Below, piece after piece: positions 16,402 to 24,459 of a DNA stretch of 64,000 nt. The translations under genes were made by a program, and so were the position numbers. Within the stretch, counting starts at the first letter, position 1. Every line of letters starts with the position of its first letter. The stretch is from Luteimonas suaedae. GTDB lineage: Bacteria; Pseudomonadota; Gammaproteobacteria; Xanthomonadales; Xanthomonadaceae. Under the pieces are notes generated by a model, which had not been told where the DNA came from, ran no database searches, and saw only the letters and a list, made by a program, of their open reading frames with translations. Location: assembly GCF_008312895.1 (NCBI RefSeq), contig NZ_VSSP01000004.1, positions 248,001-312,000 of the forward strand. The letters run 5' to 3'.

Positions 16402-16794
16402 ATGGCAATTCAGCAGAATTACGGCACTGGCCGCCGCAAGTCCTCCGTCGCCCGCGTGTTCCTGCGCAAGGGCAGCGGCAACATCACGGTCAACCAGCGC
16501 CCGCTGGACGAGTTCTTCGGCCGCGAGACCGCGCGCATGATCGTGCGCCAGCCGCTGGAACTGACCCAGAACACCGACAAGTTCGACATCACCGTCACCA
16601 CCCTCGGCGGCGGCACCACCGGCCAAGCCGGTGCGATCCGCTTGGGCATCGCCCGCGCGCTGGTGGAGTACGACGAGTCGCTGAAGATCGAGCTGCGCAA
16701 GGCCGGGTTCATGACCCGCGACGCGCGCGAGGTCGAGCGCAAGAAGGTCGGCCTGCACAAGGCACGCCGCGCCACGCAGTTCTCGAAGCGTTAA
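16402..16794 (+). CDS. rpsI: 30S ribosomal protein S9
   Basis: A 130-residue S9 with the typical N terminus [16 protein letters not shown] and the basic C-terminal tail ending in FSKR, which reaches the P-site tRNA. It is cotranscribed with rplM. The tRNA-Gln gene follows 25 bases later and has its own -10 element. Confidence 0.98.
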   Translation: MAIQQNYGTGRRKSSVARVFLRKGSGNITVNQRPLDEFFGRETARMIVRQPLELTQNTDKFDITVTTLGGGTTGQAGAIRLGIARALVEYDESLKIELRKAGFMTRDAREVERKKVGLHKARRATQFSKR

Positions 16795-16805
16795 TCCATC
16801 GGCGT

Positions 16806-16811
16806 TACAAT
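16806..16811 (+). promoter_or_regulatory. -10 element of the tRNA-Gln gene
   Basis: TACAAT is eight bases before the mature tRNA 5' end. A poor -35 match lies 17 bp upstream, inside the rpsI 3' end, so readthrough from rpsI may also contribute. Confidence 0.5.
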
Positions 16812-16819
16812 CGTTCCAT

Positions 16820-16894
16820 AGCCCCGTCGCCAAGTGGTAAGGCACCTGACTCTGACTCAGGCATTCGGTGGTTCGAATCCATCCGGGGCTGCCA
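16820..16894 (+). tRNA. tRNA-Gln (anticodon CTG)
   Basis: A full cloverleaf: acceptor AGCCCCG pairs with CGGGGCT. The anticodon arm CCTGA-CTCTGAC-TCAGG carries anticodon CTG, which reads CAG. The T arm has the TTCGAAT loop, and the CCA end is encoded (16892-16894). Confidence 0.96.
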
Positions 16895-16933
16895 ACCACG
16901 GAGTCGCCCGTCGCCGATGCGGCGGTGCGAACG

Positions 16934-16960
16934 GAAAAAACCCGCCGACGGCGGGTTTTT
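16934..16960 (+). terminator. Rho-independent terminator after tRNA-Gln
   Basis: A, six times, then CCCGCC-GAC-GGCGGG and six T. The GC stem with a T run is a textbook terminator, and the A run makes it work in both directions. Confidence 0.92.
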
Positions 16961-17050
16961 TCTTGGGCGGGGTTCTTCCGTGTCCCGCCTTCTTTAGCGT
17001 CGGCAGGGCGCCGGGAAGTTGCGGCAAGGCCATAGCGGAGCGCGACGGCT

Positions 17051-17144
17051 CTTGTGGGAGTGACAACAGCCTGCGGTTGCCGGGAAGTCGCCACTGCTCG
17101 CTCCCGATCTCCCGGCGGCGGCATGCCGCCGCCGCTCCCACAAG
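17051..17144. repeat. GTGGGAG-type inverted repeat
   Basis: CTTGTGGGAG (17051-17060) is mirrored by CTCCCACAAG (17135-17144), and the palindrome GGCGGCGGCATGCCGCCGCC lies just inside the right arm. It is related to the repeats at 4281 and 33301. Confidence 0.55.
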
Positions 17145-17172
17145 GCGCCTGCGCTCGCAAGCAGGCCGAGCC

Positions 17173-17178
17173 TAGAAT
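17173..17178 (+). promoter_or_regulatory. -10 element implying a leaderless mRNA
   Basis: TAGAAT ends six bases before the ATG at 17185, so transcription should begin at or next to the start codon. No Shine-Dalgarno fits in that space. Confidence 0.5.
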
Positions 17179-17184
17179 GCCGCG

Positions 17185-17928
17185 ATGACGACTCTCCTGG
17201 CTCCGCCGTACCTACCGATCAACGGACTGCCTGCGAGCATGCGCGAACGCGGCTTCGGCGTGCTTGCGCCGGCGGACGTGGCGGCGCTTTGCGGACATCC
17301 GCCGGCCGCGCTCGCCGCCATGCGCGGCAGTTGGGACCGGCTGCCCGAGGACACGTATCTCAAGGATGGCGGGCGCTATCGCCGCCGCCGCCATTCCTGC
17401 TTCGTGGTGGAGGGCGACGCGGTGACGCAGGCGCCGCATCGCGCGCACTGGCAGCCGCGCGACTACAACGCCCTGCACGGCGGCATGCGGCGGTGGTTCG
17501 AGCCGATCGAAGCGGACGTCGTCGCGCAGCCCGCCTGGGGCGGGCTGCTGCGGGGCCTGGGCCGGCTATGCTCGGCGCTGGACCGGGCGCGGCCCTGGTA
17601 CGTTGAGGCACACCAGTTCCGCATCGATACCAGCGATGGGATCGGGCGTCCGACTCCGGAAGGCGCGCACCGCGACGGGGTCGACTACGTCGCGGTGCTG
17701 GTGGTCGACCGCGCCGGCATCAAGGGCGGCGAAACCCGGGTGTTCGCCGCCGACGGCCCCGACGGGCAACGCTTCACCCTGACCGAGCCGTGGAGCCTGC
17801 TGTTCCTGGACGATGCCCGCGTCATCCACGAATCCACCCCGATCCAGCCGCAGGATGATCGCGATCCCGGCCACCGCGACAGCCTGGTGCTCACCTACCG
17901 CGCCGCGGGATTCCAGGGCGACAGCTAG
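17185..17928 (+). CDS. 2-oxoglutarate/Fe(II) dioxygenase family protein
   Basis: A 247-residue protein of the 2OG-Fe dioxygenase (DUF2257-like) family. The iron facial triad is visible as HRD in GAHRDGVDYVAVLVV and the distal His in DDARVIHESTP. The likely 2-oxoglutarate Arg lies in SLVLTYRAAGF. Characterised relatives hydroxylate free amino acids such as isoleucine. No neighbouring gene narrows the substrate. It is probably a stand-alone, possibly leaderless transcription unit. Confidence 0.82.
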   Translation: MTTLLAPPYLPINGLPASMRERGFGVLAPADVAALCGHPPAALAAMRGSWDRLPEDTYLKDGGRYRRRRHSCFVVEGDAVTQAPHRAHWQPRDYNALHGGMRRWFEPIEADVVAQPAWGGLLRGLGRLCSALDRARPWYVEAHQFRIDTSDGIGRPTPEGAHRDGVDYVAVLVVDRAGIKGGETRVFAADGPDGQRFTLTEPWSLLFLDDARVIHESTPIQPQDDRDPGHRDSLVLTYRAAGFQGDS

Positions 17929-17942
17929 GCTCGACACGCGCC

Positions 17943-18078
17943 CTGTAGGAGGGGCTTCAGCCCCGACAGGCAACGACAAGCCCGACAGTCGACCTGCGCA
18001 ACGCGCGGCGGCGCGTTTGTCCTCGCGGCCGCCGTGAGATGCGTCTGGCGCGGTCGGGACTGAAGCCCCTCCTACAAG
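17943..18078. repeat. GTAGGAGGGGCTTCAGCCCC-type inverted repeat
   Basis: CTGTAGGAGGGGCTTCAGCC.. (17943-17967) is mirrored with about two mismatches by an arm at 18053-18078. It is a sequence variant of the element at 9960 and may serve as the end of the dioxygenase transcript. Confidence 0.7.
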
Positions 18079-18172
18079 GGAAATGGTGCAGACGGTACGC
18101 CCTGGGGCCCTCGGGTAGTCCGGGACTGGCGCCGGCATGTCCGCGCCAGGCGCCTTTCTTCCGGGACTGGGC

Positions 18173-18178
18173 TAGGAT
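18173..18178 (+). promoter_or_regulatory. -10-like element upstream of the ECF sigma gene
   Basis: TAGGAT lies 40 bases before the ATG at 18219, which itself has a GGGGAG Shine-Dalgarno. No convincing -35 was seen. Confidence 0.35.
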
Positions 18179-18218
18179 GCGACGCGCAGGGTGGAGGGCC
18201 GCCTGCGGGGAGTGAGCG

Positions 18219-18767
18219 ATGGACCAGGACTTGACCGGGCTGCTGCACGCGTGGCGCGCCGGCGACGAGGTTTCGCGCGACCACCTGCTGGCGCAGGTCT
18301 ACGACGCACTGCGCGGCATGGCCGCGGCACGCCTCGGGCGCGGGCGCAACCATACCCTGCAGCCGACCGCCGTGGTCAACGAGGCCCTGCTGCGCCTGCT
18401 CGGCAACGACACCGACTGGGAGGATCGCGCCCACTTCTTCGCACTGGCGGCACTGAAGATGCGCGCGGTGCTGGTCGATCACGCGCGCGCGCGCGCCGCG
18501 GAAAAGCGCGGCGGCGACGTCGCGATGCTCACGCTCTCGCATGCCGACCGCGAGGCCGGCGGCGACGTGGAGATCGACGTGCTGGCGCTGCACCAGGCGC
18601 TGGAACGCCTGGCCGAACGCGACGAGCGCGCCGCGCTCGGATTGGAGATGGCCTATTTCGGCGGTATGGAACGCAAGGACATCGCCTGCGTGCTCGGCGT
18701 CTCGGTGCCGACCGTGGAGCGCGACCTGCGTTTCGCGCGCGCCTGGTTGAACCAGCAGCTGGCCTGA
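18219..18767 (+). CDS. ECF-family RNA polymerase sigma factor (kinase-linked type)
   Basis: A 182-residue sigma factor with the region-2 segment TLQPTAVVNEALLRLL and a region-4 helix-turn-helix MERKDIACVLGVSVPTVERD. It resembles the ECF group encoded next to Ser/Thr kinases. No anti-sigma factor gene is present; instead a kinase gene follows after 29 bases. The kinase probably controls the sigma factor by phosphorylation (established for some such pairs, inferred here). Confidence 0.87.
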   Translation: MDQDLTGLLHAWRAGDEVSRDHLLAQVYDALRGMAAARLGRGRNHTLQPTAVVNEALLRLLGNDTDWEDRAHFFALAALKMRAVLVDHARARAAEKRGGDVAMLTLSHADREAGGDVEIDVLALHQALERLAERDERAALGLEMAYFGGMERKDIACVLGVSVPTVERDLRFARAWLNQQLA

Positions 18768-18796
18768 ATCGGGCAAGTTCAGCGTTTGGAGACGGC

Positions 18797-21571
18797 ATGG
18801 AAACGGCACGCTGGCAGGATCTCCGGCAGTTGTTCGATGCGGTCTGCGACCAGCCCCCGGCGCGCTGGGAGCAGTGCCTGCGCACGCTCAGCGACGATCC
18901 GGTGCTGATCGCCGAGGCGCTGGACCTGTTGCGGGCCCAGACCGCCAGCTTCGACCACGCGCTGGAACCCCTGCGCGAGCTGATGGCTTCGCTGCCGGAC
19001 GCCGAGCTACAGGTCGGCGATCGCCTCGGCGCCTGGCAACTGGTCGAGCGCCTGGGGAGCGGCGGCATGGGCACCGTGTTCGTGGCCGAACGTGCCGACG
19101 GCCTGTTCCGCCAGCGCGTGGCCATCAAGCTGCTGCGCGGTACGGCCGGGCGCGGCGCCACCGCCGAACGGCTGGCGGCCGAGCGCCAGATCCTGGCCGA
19201 ACTGCAGCACCCCGACATCGCACGCCTGTACGACGGTGGCACCACGCCCGCTGGCGAGCCCTACCTGGTGATGGAACATGTCGAGGGCCTGCCGCTGGAC
19301 GAATACTGCGAACGCGCGGCGCCCCCGCTGCGGCAGCGTCTGGAGATGTTCGTTCGCATCTGTCGCGCGGTGCAGGCCGCGCACCAGCGTCTGGTGGTGC
19401 ATTGCGACCTGAAGCCGGGAAACGTGCTGGTGCGTCCGGACGGCGATCCGGTGCTGCTGGATTTCGGCATCGCGAGGCTGCTGGACGCTGACACGCCGGG
19501 GGAGGCCGGCAGCTTCTGCACGCCCGCCTACGCCAGTCCGGAGTTGCTCGCGGGCAAGCCGGTCAGCGTGGTCAGCGATGTCTTCAGCCTTGGCGTGCTC
19601 CTGGCCGAGCTGCTGGCCTGCCGCAGGACCGGACGCGGCGCGGCGGACAGCGGCGTCCGGGTCTCCGTTCCGTCCGCGCTAGCGGGAACCGGCTGCCCCT
19701 GGCGTTGGAAGCTGGCCGGCGACCTGGATGCGATCGTGGCCCGCGCGTGCGCGCTCGACCCGTATCAGCGCTATCCCGCTGTGGAAGCCTTGGCGGCCGA
19801 TATCGAGCGCCACCTGCAGCGACGCCCGGTGCAGACGCGCGCGCCAACGCTGCGCTACCGGGCCGGCCGCTGGCTGCGTCGGAACTGGAGGGGAAGTGCG
19901 GCGGCCGCCACGGTCGTGGCGGCGACCGGCGTCTTCGTCTGGCAGCTCGGGATGGCGCAGGCACGCGCCGAGCGTGAGGCCGACACCGCGCAGCGTGTGA
20001 GCGATTTCCTGGTGGCGACCTTCGACGCCGCGGATCCCCGCATGCGTGGGGCGAGCGGCACCGAGGAGCCCACCGCGCGCCGGGTACTCGACCTCGGCGT
20101 GGAGCGGGTGGACGCGGAGCTGGCGGGCTCGCCGGCCGTGCTGCACCGCATGCAATGGGTGTTGGGCCGCGCCTACGCCAACCTGGGTGAGCGCGAGCGC
20201 TCCGAAGCCATGCTTCGCCGTGCGGTCGAAGGATTCCTGGCCCCGGACACCTTCCGCCCGGACCTGGCGGCCGCGGCGCTGGGCCACCTGGCGACCCTGA
20301 TGAGCAACCAGATGCGCGCGGCGGACGCGATGGATGCCGCGCGCCGCGCGCTGGACCTGCAGCTACGGCACGATTCGCGCCCGGAGTCGCTTGCCGTCAC
20401 CTACAACGTGCTTGGACTGGCGCAACAGGCCAGCGCCGACTATGCGGCCGCCGAGGTCTCGTACCTCCAGGCGCTGGCGCTGAACCGGCAGCTGCATGGC
20501 GCAGACAGCCTGGAAGTGGCGGCCACCTTGCACAATCTCGCGCAGATGCATCGTTTCGCCGGCGACGCCGTGCAAGCCGAAGCGCACTATCGACAGGCGC
20601 TCGAGATCAAGCTCGTGCACGGCAGTGACAGCGTCACGGTGCACGCCAGCCGTCAGGGGCTGGCGATGACGCTCGGCTCGCTCGGCCGGTTCGACGAGGC
20701 GGCGTTGCTGCTGCGGGAGAACATCCTGCTGGCCGAGGCGCTGGTGGGGCGCGAGAGCGAAAAGGTGGCCGACACCGAGATGAAGCTGGCGGTGGTCCTG
20801 CAGCAGTCGGGGGAGTACGACATCGCGCGAGCGCACTACCTCGAGGCGTTGGCGATCACCGAGCGGGTGCTCGGCCGAGACAGCATCGACTACGCCGTCG
20901 TGGCGGGCCAGCTGGCCACCCTCGAGGAGACACGCGGAGATCTTGAAGCGGCCGAGCCGCTCTATCGCGTCGCCACCGAGATCCGGCGGGCGCGGCTGCC
21001 GCCGGAGGACAGGCTCGTGTTGCGCAACGAAGCCTACCTGGGGCGCGTGCTGTGGCGGTTGGGGCGTCTGCAGGAGGGTGGGGCGCTGCTGGCGAAGGCC
21101 CTGCCCGCATGGCAACGCTACTTCGACGCGCACACGCCCGGCGAGCCGATGCCGACGGACCTGGTGAGAGCGCGCCTGATCGAGGCCGACTGGCTGCTGC
21201 GGCAAGGTCGACTGGACGAGGCCGAGCAGGTGATTCCCGTCGTCGACGAAGCCCAGCCCGGACTGGTCCTGGCGCGGTTGGCACAGGTGGCGGAACTGGC
21301 CCAGCGCCGTCGCGACTGGGGTAGAGCGAGCACCGAGTGGCAGCGGGTAGTGGCACTGTCGGCCGCCCATGCAGGCGACGACAGTCCGCCGACCGCGAAA
21401 TGGCGAGTGTCCTACGCCGAGACGCTTGCCGCCGCTGGCGAAGCCGTTGCGGCGGGCGAGCAGGTCCGGTTGGCCGAGGCATCATTGCGCCGCGTGCTGG
21501 TGCCCGGGGCGGAACTGCTGCAACGGCTCGACGCGGTGCAGGCGCAGCTGACTGCAGCAGACGGCGGCTGA
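18797..21571 (+). CDS. Membrane Ser/Thr protein kinase with TPR repeats
   Basis: A 924-residue Hanks-type kinase. The kinase domain spans about residues 77-345, with glycine loop LGSGGMGTVF, ATP Lys111, catalytic HCDLKPGN (Cys203 before Asp204, so non-RD) and DFGIARL. One transmembrane helix (AAAATVVAATGVFVW) lies near residue 370. The remainder is a long helical TPR array that would project into the periplasm. Kinases of this plan sense envelope conditions and regulate the adjacent ECF sigma factor. The start at 18797 has TTGGAG upstream. Confidence 0.9.
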   Translation: METARWQDLRQLFDAVCDQPPARWEQCLRTLSDDPVLIAEALDLLRAQTASFDHALEPLRELMASLPDAELQVGDRLGAWQLVERLGSGGMGTVFVAERADGLFRQRVAIKLLRGTAGRGATAERLAAERQILAELQHPDIARLYDGGTTPAGEPYLVMEHVEGLPLDEYCERAAPPLRQRLEMFVRICRAVQAAHQRLVVHCDLKPGNVLVRPDGDPVLLDFGIARLLDADTPGEAGSFCTPAYASPELLAGKPVSVVSDVFSLGVLLAELLACRRTGRGAADSGVRVSVPSALAGTGCPWRWKLAGDLDAIVARACALDPYQRYPAVEALAADIERHLQRRPVQTRAPTLRYRAGRWLRRNWRGSAAAATVVAATGVFVWQLGMAQARAEREADTAQRVSDFLVATFDAADPRMRGASGTEEPTARRVLDLGVERVDAELAGSPAVLHRMQWVLGRAYANLGERERSEAMLRRAVEGFLAPDTFRPDLAAAALGHLATLMSNQMRAADAMDAARRALDLQLRHDSRPESLAVTYNVLGLAQQASADYAAAEVSYLQALALNRQLHGADSLEVAATLHNLAQMHRFAGDAVQAEAHYRQALEIKLVHGSDSVTVHASRQGLAMTLGSLGRFDEAALLLRENILLAEALVGRESEKVADTEMKLAVVLQQSGEYDIARAHYLEALAITERVLGRDSIDYAVVAGQLATLEETRGDLEAAEPLYRVATEIRRARLPPEDRLVLRNEAYLGRVLWRLGRLQEGGALLAKALPAWQRYFDAHTPGEPMPTDLVRARLIEADWLLRQGRLDEAEQVIPVVDEAQPGLVLARLAQVAELAQRRRDWGRASTEWQRVVALSAAHAGDDSPPTAKWRVSYAETLAAAGEAVAAGEQVRLAEASLRRVLVPGAELLQRLDAVQAQLTAADGG

Positions 21572-21608
21572 CCGCCGCGCGGCCCCGGCATGGTGGGGTG
21601 TGGTGGTC

Positions 21609-21639
21609 AAAAGAGGGCGGAGACCAAGGATCTCCGCCC
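21609..21639 (-). terminator. Rho-independent terminator of adhesin 1
   Basis: On the minus strand GGGCGGAGA - 7-base loop - TCTCCGCCC is followed by TCTTTTG. It lies 36 bases after the adhesin stop codon. Confidence 0.85.
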
Positions 21640-21674
21640 CCGCGTACCGACAGCGTCGGTGCCGGATCACGGCA

Positions 21675-24008
21675 TCACAGGTCCAGGCCGAAGCCGATGC
21701 CGGCCGAACGTTCCGAACCGCTGAAGGCGCCGCCCAGGGAGAACGAGGCGCGCTGGCCCACGCGCTTGCCGTAGCCGACCGACAGCGCCTGCTCGCCGCC
21801 CTGGAAGCCGGCGCCGACCGCGACACGTCCGCGCGGGCTCTGTGAGCCAGCGGCGTTGATCGCCATGTTCAACATCGCCGCGCCCATCGCACCCTGCCGG
21901 TCGATCCGCTTGTCCTGGCGATGCAGGCGGCGATCGACGTCGTCGAAGCGGTCCTCCAGCGCATCCAGCCGTCCGTTGATGGAGCTTGGATCGAAGCCGA
22001 GCAGGTTGGCGACCTGGGTGTCGGTGTAAGCGTTGGCGGCGGAAAGCGTCTGCGTGTCGCCGGCATCGGCATGGACGGCGGCCGAGGCGAGCGTCGCACC
22101 GTCGCCGGCGTCCATCTGGCCCTTGTTGACGGCATCGTGCGCGGCGGTGCCGGCGGCGACATTGGAGATCAGGGTGCCGTCGGCGCCTTCGAGCGCAATT
22201 GTGTCCATGTCGGAGTTCTCATAGGCCACGCCCAGCGGGTTGCCGGGACCGGCAGGGCCCGCCGGTCCATCGGCACCTGCCGGGCCTTGCGGGCCGGCCG
22301 GACCCTGGGGCCCGGCGGGACCCACAGGGCCCGGACCGCCGCCCTGGTCCGACAATGCCGTCAACCGACTGTCGACCGCAGCGAAGGCGCCGCCGACGTC
22401 GTGGTACTCGGCGCCCTGGATCACGTAGGTCGGCGCGGTGAACACGCCGCCGCCAAAACTTGCGCCGCCGCCCAGCGCCGTGGCGTAGGGGTGGAGCTGG
22501 CCGACGTTGACCGCGTCGGTATCTTCGGTGCCGGCCGCGAGATTGACCAGTTGTCGCAGGAGTTCTCCGTCGCCGATGGAAACCGTTTCGGAACGGTCGG
22601 CCACCGAGGAGGAGCCGAGCGCGACGGAGTTCACGGCCGTGGCCTTGGTCAGGTGACCCATGGCGATGCTTCTGTGACCACTGCTCGAGCTCTGGTAGCC
22701 GATTGCGGTGCCGAGGTCTCCCGTCGCCTCGGCCAAAACGCCGATCGCGATGCTTCGCTCGCCGCTCGCTGTGCTGTCTACGCCGTATGCGTTGCTGCCT
22801 TCCCCGGTGGCACTGCTGTTGCGGCCGACCGCGCTGCTGTTGTCGCCGCTGGCCTCGCTCAGCATGCCGAGCGCGGTGCTGCGCAGGCCGGCGGCGTCGC
22901 TGCCGGCGCCGAGTGCGGTGGAATGCTCGCCAGAGGCATCGCTGGCCTGGCCGAGTGCGGTGCTGCCCAGGCCGGTGGCGTCGCTGCCGGCGCCCAGCGC
23001 CGTAGTGGCCGAGGCGGTGGCGGTGCTGCTGGCGCCGATCGCGACCGAGAGCGTGGCGCTGGCGATGCTGCCGGACCCCAGCGCGGTGGCGGCCTGTCCG
23101 TCGGCCTCGCTCAGGTAGCCGATGGCGATGCCGAAATCGCCGGACGCGATGCTCTCGGCGCCGAAGGCGATGCTGTTGTCGCCGCTGGCCGAACTCCAGA
23201 AGCCGTTCGCCGTAGCGCGGGCGCCGCCGGCCGAGCTCAGGTAACCGATAGCGGTGGCGGCGTCCGTGCTGGCAATGCTGCGTCCGCCGATGGCGGTGCT
23301 GAAGGTGGCGGTCGCGTGGCTCTCCGCGCCGATGGCGGTGCTACTGATACCGGTCGCCTGCGCGTCCGAGCCGTAGGCGCTGGCGCTCGCGGCAGTCGCG
23401 ATGCTCTGCACTCCGGTGGCGGTGCCATCGGCGGCGGTGGCGCGGGCGCCGGCGCCGAATGCGCTGGCACGGGCGGCCGATGCCAGGGTTCTCTCGTCGG
23501 CGTCCGGAAGGCCGTCGTTGTCGGCGTCGTGCCAGCCGCCGACGGCGGTGGTGCCAACTGCGCTGGCTTCGCTGTAGGCGCCGAGCGCGGTCGCGTGTGT
23601 GCCGGACGCATTGGCGTTGCCGCCGAACGCGGAACTTTGGTAGCCCAGTGCCTTGCTGGCCGTGCCCACTGCCGTGCTCCTCTCCTGGCTGGCAACGCTG
23701 GCCGAACCGATCGCAATGCTGCGCGCGCCGCTGGCCATGCTGTGGTTGCCGATCGCGACGGTGAACACCCCGGTCGCCTCGCTATTGCGGCCCATCGCCA
23801 CCGCATAAGTACCGGCGGCGTTGCTGCCGGTGCCGCAGGCCAGCGCCTCGAGTCCTGGCGCGGTTGCGGTTCCGCCGCTTTCGCCGGCCGTTTCGAAATC
23901 ACAGACATCGCCCGCAAAGGCCACGCCGGTGGCGGCGAAAGACAAGGCGATGGCGACGGCCAGGGCGCGACGCTGGCGTCGCGCAGTAATCATGTTCGGA
24001 TGTTTCAT
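21675..24008 (-). CDS. Trimeric autotransporter adhesin 1, with collagen-like stalk
   Basis: A 777-residue YadA/Hia-type adhesin. It has a signal peptide (RRALAVAIALSFAATGVAFA). A head of many 14-residue repeats follows, of the form A-x-G-x-x-S-x-A-x-G-x-x-S (for example ASGEHSTALGAGSDAAG). Then come a neck, a collagen-like Gly-Pro-X stretch at 22245-22340, a coiled coil (LEDRFDDVDRRLHRQDKR) and a C-terminal YadA anchor ending in an aromatic-poor beta strand (GIGFGLDL). A DADNDGLPDADE loop in the head resembles a calcium-binding EF-hand or TSP3 motif. The start at 24008 has GGAG 7 bases upstream. The protein probably mediates adhesion or aggregation. Confidence 0.9.
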   Translation of the reverse strand: MKHPNMITARRQRRALAVAIALSFAATGVAFAGDVCDFETAGESGGTATAPGLEALACGTGSNAAGTYAVAMGRNSEATGVFTVAIGNHSMASGARSIAIGSASVASQERSTAVGTASKALGYQSSAFGGNANASGTHATALGAYSEASAVGTTAVGGWHDADNDGLPDADERTLASAARASAFGAGARATAADGTATGVQSIATAASASAYGSDAQATGISSTAIGAESHATATFSTAIGGRSIASTDAATAIGYLSSAGGARATANGFWSSASGDNSIAFGAESIASGDFGIAIGYLSEADGQAATALGSGSIASATLSVAIGASSTATASATTALGAGSDATGLGSTALGQASDASGEHSTALGAGSDAAGLRSTALGMLSEASGDNSSAVGRNSSATGEGSNAYGVDSTASGERSIAIGVLAEATGDLGTAIGYQSSSSGHRSIAMGHLTKATAVNSVALGSSSVADRSETVSIGDGELLRQLVNLAAGTEDTDAVNVGQLHPYATALGGGASFGGGVFTAPTYVIQGAEYHDVGGAFAAVDSRLTALSDQGGGPGPVGPAGPQGPAGPQGPAGADGPAGPAGPGNPLGVAYENSDMDTIALEGADGTLISNVAAGTAAHDAVNKGQMDAGDGATLASAAVHADAGDTQTLSAANAYTDTQVANLLGFDPSSINGRLDALEDRFDDVDRRLHRQDKRIDRQGAMGAAMLNMAINAAGSQSPRGRVAVGAGFQGGEQALSVGYGKRVGQRASFSLGGAFSGSERSAGIGFGLDL

Positions 24009-24030
24009 CTGGATTCTCCTGATGGATTGG

Positions 24031-24159
24031 TGTCGCGCGGACGCAGAGGGGCGTGCCCTCGACCTGGAGATCGAATCCGGCCGGGCCTCCCCCGCTTCCG
24101 GGGCGATGACCACGTCGCGCTTGAACAACCAACCGGCAAAGCGGCCGCAAACCCATCAC
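24031..24159 (-). other. Conserved leader of adhesin 1
   Basis: About 130 bases upstream of adhesin 1 are similar, block by block, to 26416-26546 upstream of adhesin 2. Shared blocks include GGCCGGGCCTCCCCC, CTTCCGGGGC and ACCGGCAAA. Such conservation outside the coding sequence suggests a shared regulatory leader or a dispersed repeat carried along in the duplication. Confidence 0.5.
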
Positions 24160-24205
24160 TTCGGACGAAATATCTCCCTTGCGGGAAACGCGCCTTCTTG
24201 CCGAT

Positions 24206-24352
24206 CGTAGGAGCGCGCCATGCGCGCGATGCCGCGGACGCTTCGCCGCCGGCGGCTCCGATCGCCTGTGTGCGTGCCGGCTCGGCACGACGGGCGATGC
24301 TGCGCCGGACGCCGTGACATGACCGGCATCGCGCGCATGGCGCGCTCCTACG
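24206..24352. repeat. GTAGGAGCGCGCCATGCGCG-type inverted repeat
   Basis: A perfect 28-bp arm (24206-24233) is mirrored at 24325-24352. The arms match those at 28427-28570 almost exactly. It lies between the two adhesin genes. Confidence 0.8.
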
Positions 24353-24378
24353 CAATGGCCGGATGCGTGGCGAACTTC

Positions 24379-24417
24379 AAAAAAAAGCGGGCGTGACGAC
24401 GTCGTCGCCACGCCCGC
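24379..24417 (-). terminator. Rho-independent terminator of adhesin 2
   Basis: On the minus strand GCGGGCGTG...CACGCCCGC is followed by eight T. It lies 43 bases after the adhesin 2 stop codon and should separate the two adhesin transcripts. Confidence 0.93.
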
Positions 24418-24459
24418 GGCCGGACCGCCCGTAGGCCTCGCCCGGACTTGGGACTGCCG

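Noticed and set aside
16820-17184. tRNA-Gln as an integration site for a mobile element
   Set aside because: No duplicated tRNA 3' end, integrase or mobility gene follows; the neighbouring genes are ordinary and a normal terminator stands directly behind the tRNA.
24031-24159. Adhesin leader as a cyclic-di-GMP or other known riboswitch
   Set aside because: I could not find the conserved core sequences of the riboswitch classes I know; only the similarity between the two paralogous leaders is supported.
21921-24317. A 798-codon Gly/Ala-rich plus-strand frame opposite adhesin 1
   Set aside because: Its apparent repeats mirror the 14-residue repeats of the adhesin on the minus strand. It has no start signal or signal peptide.
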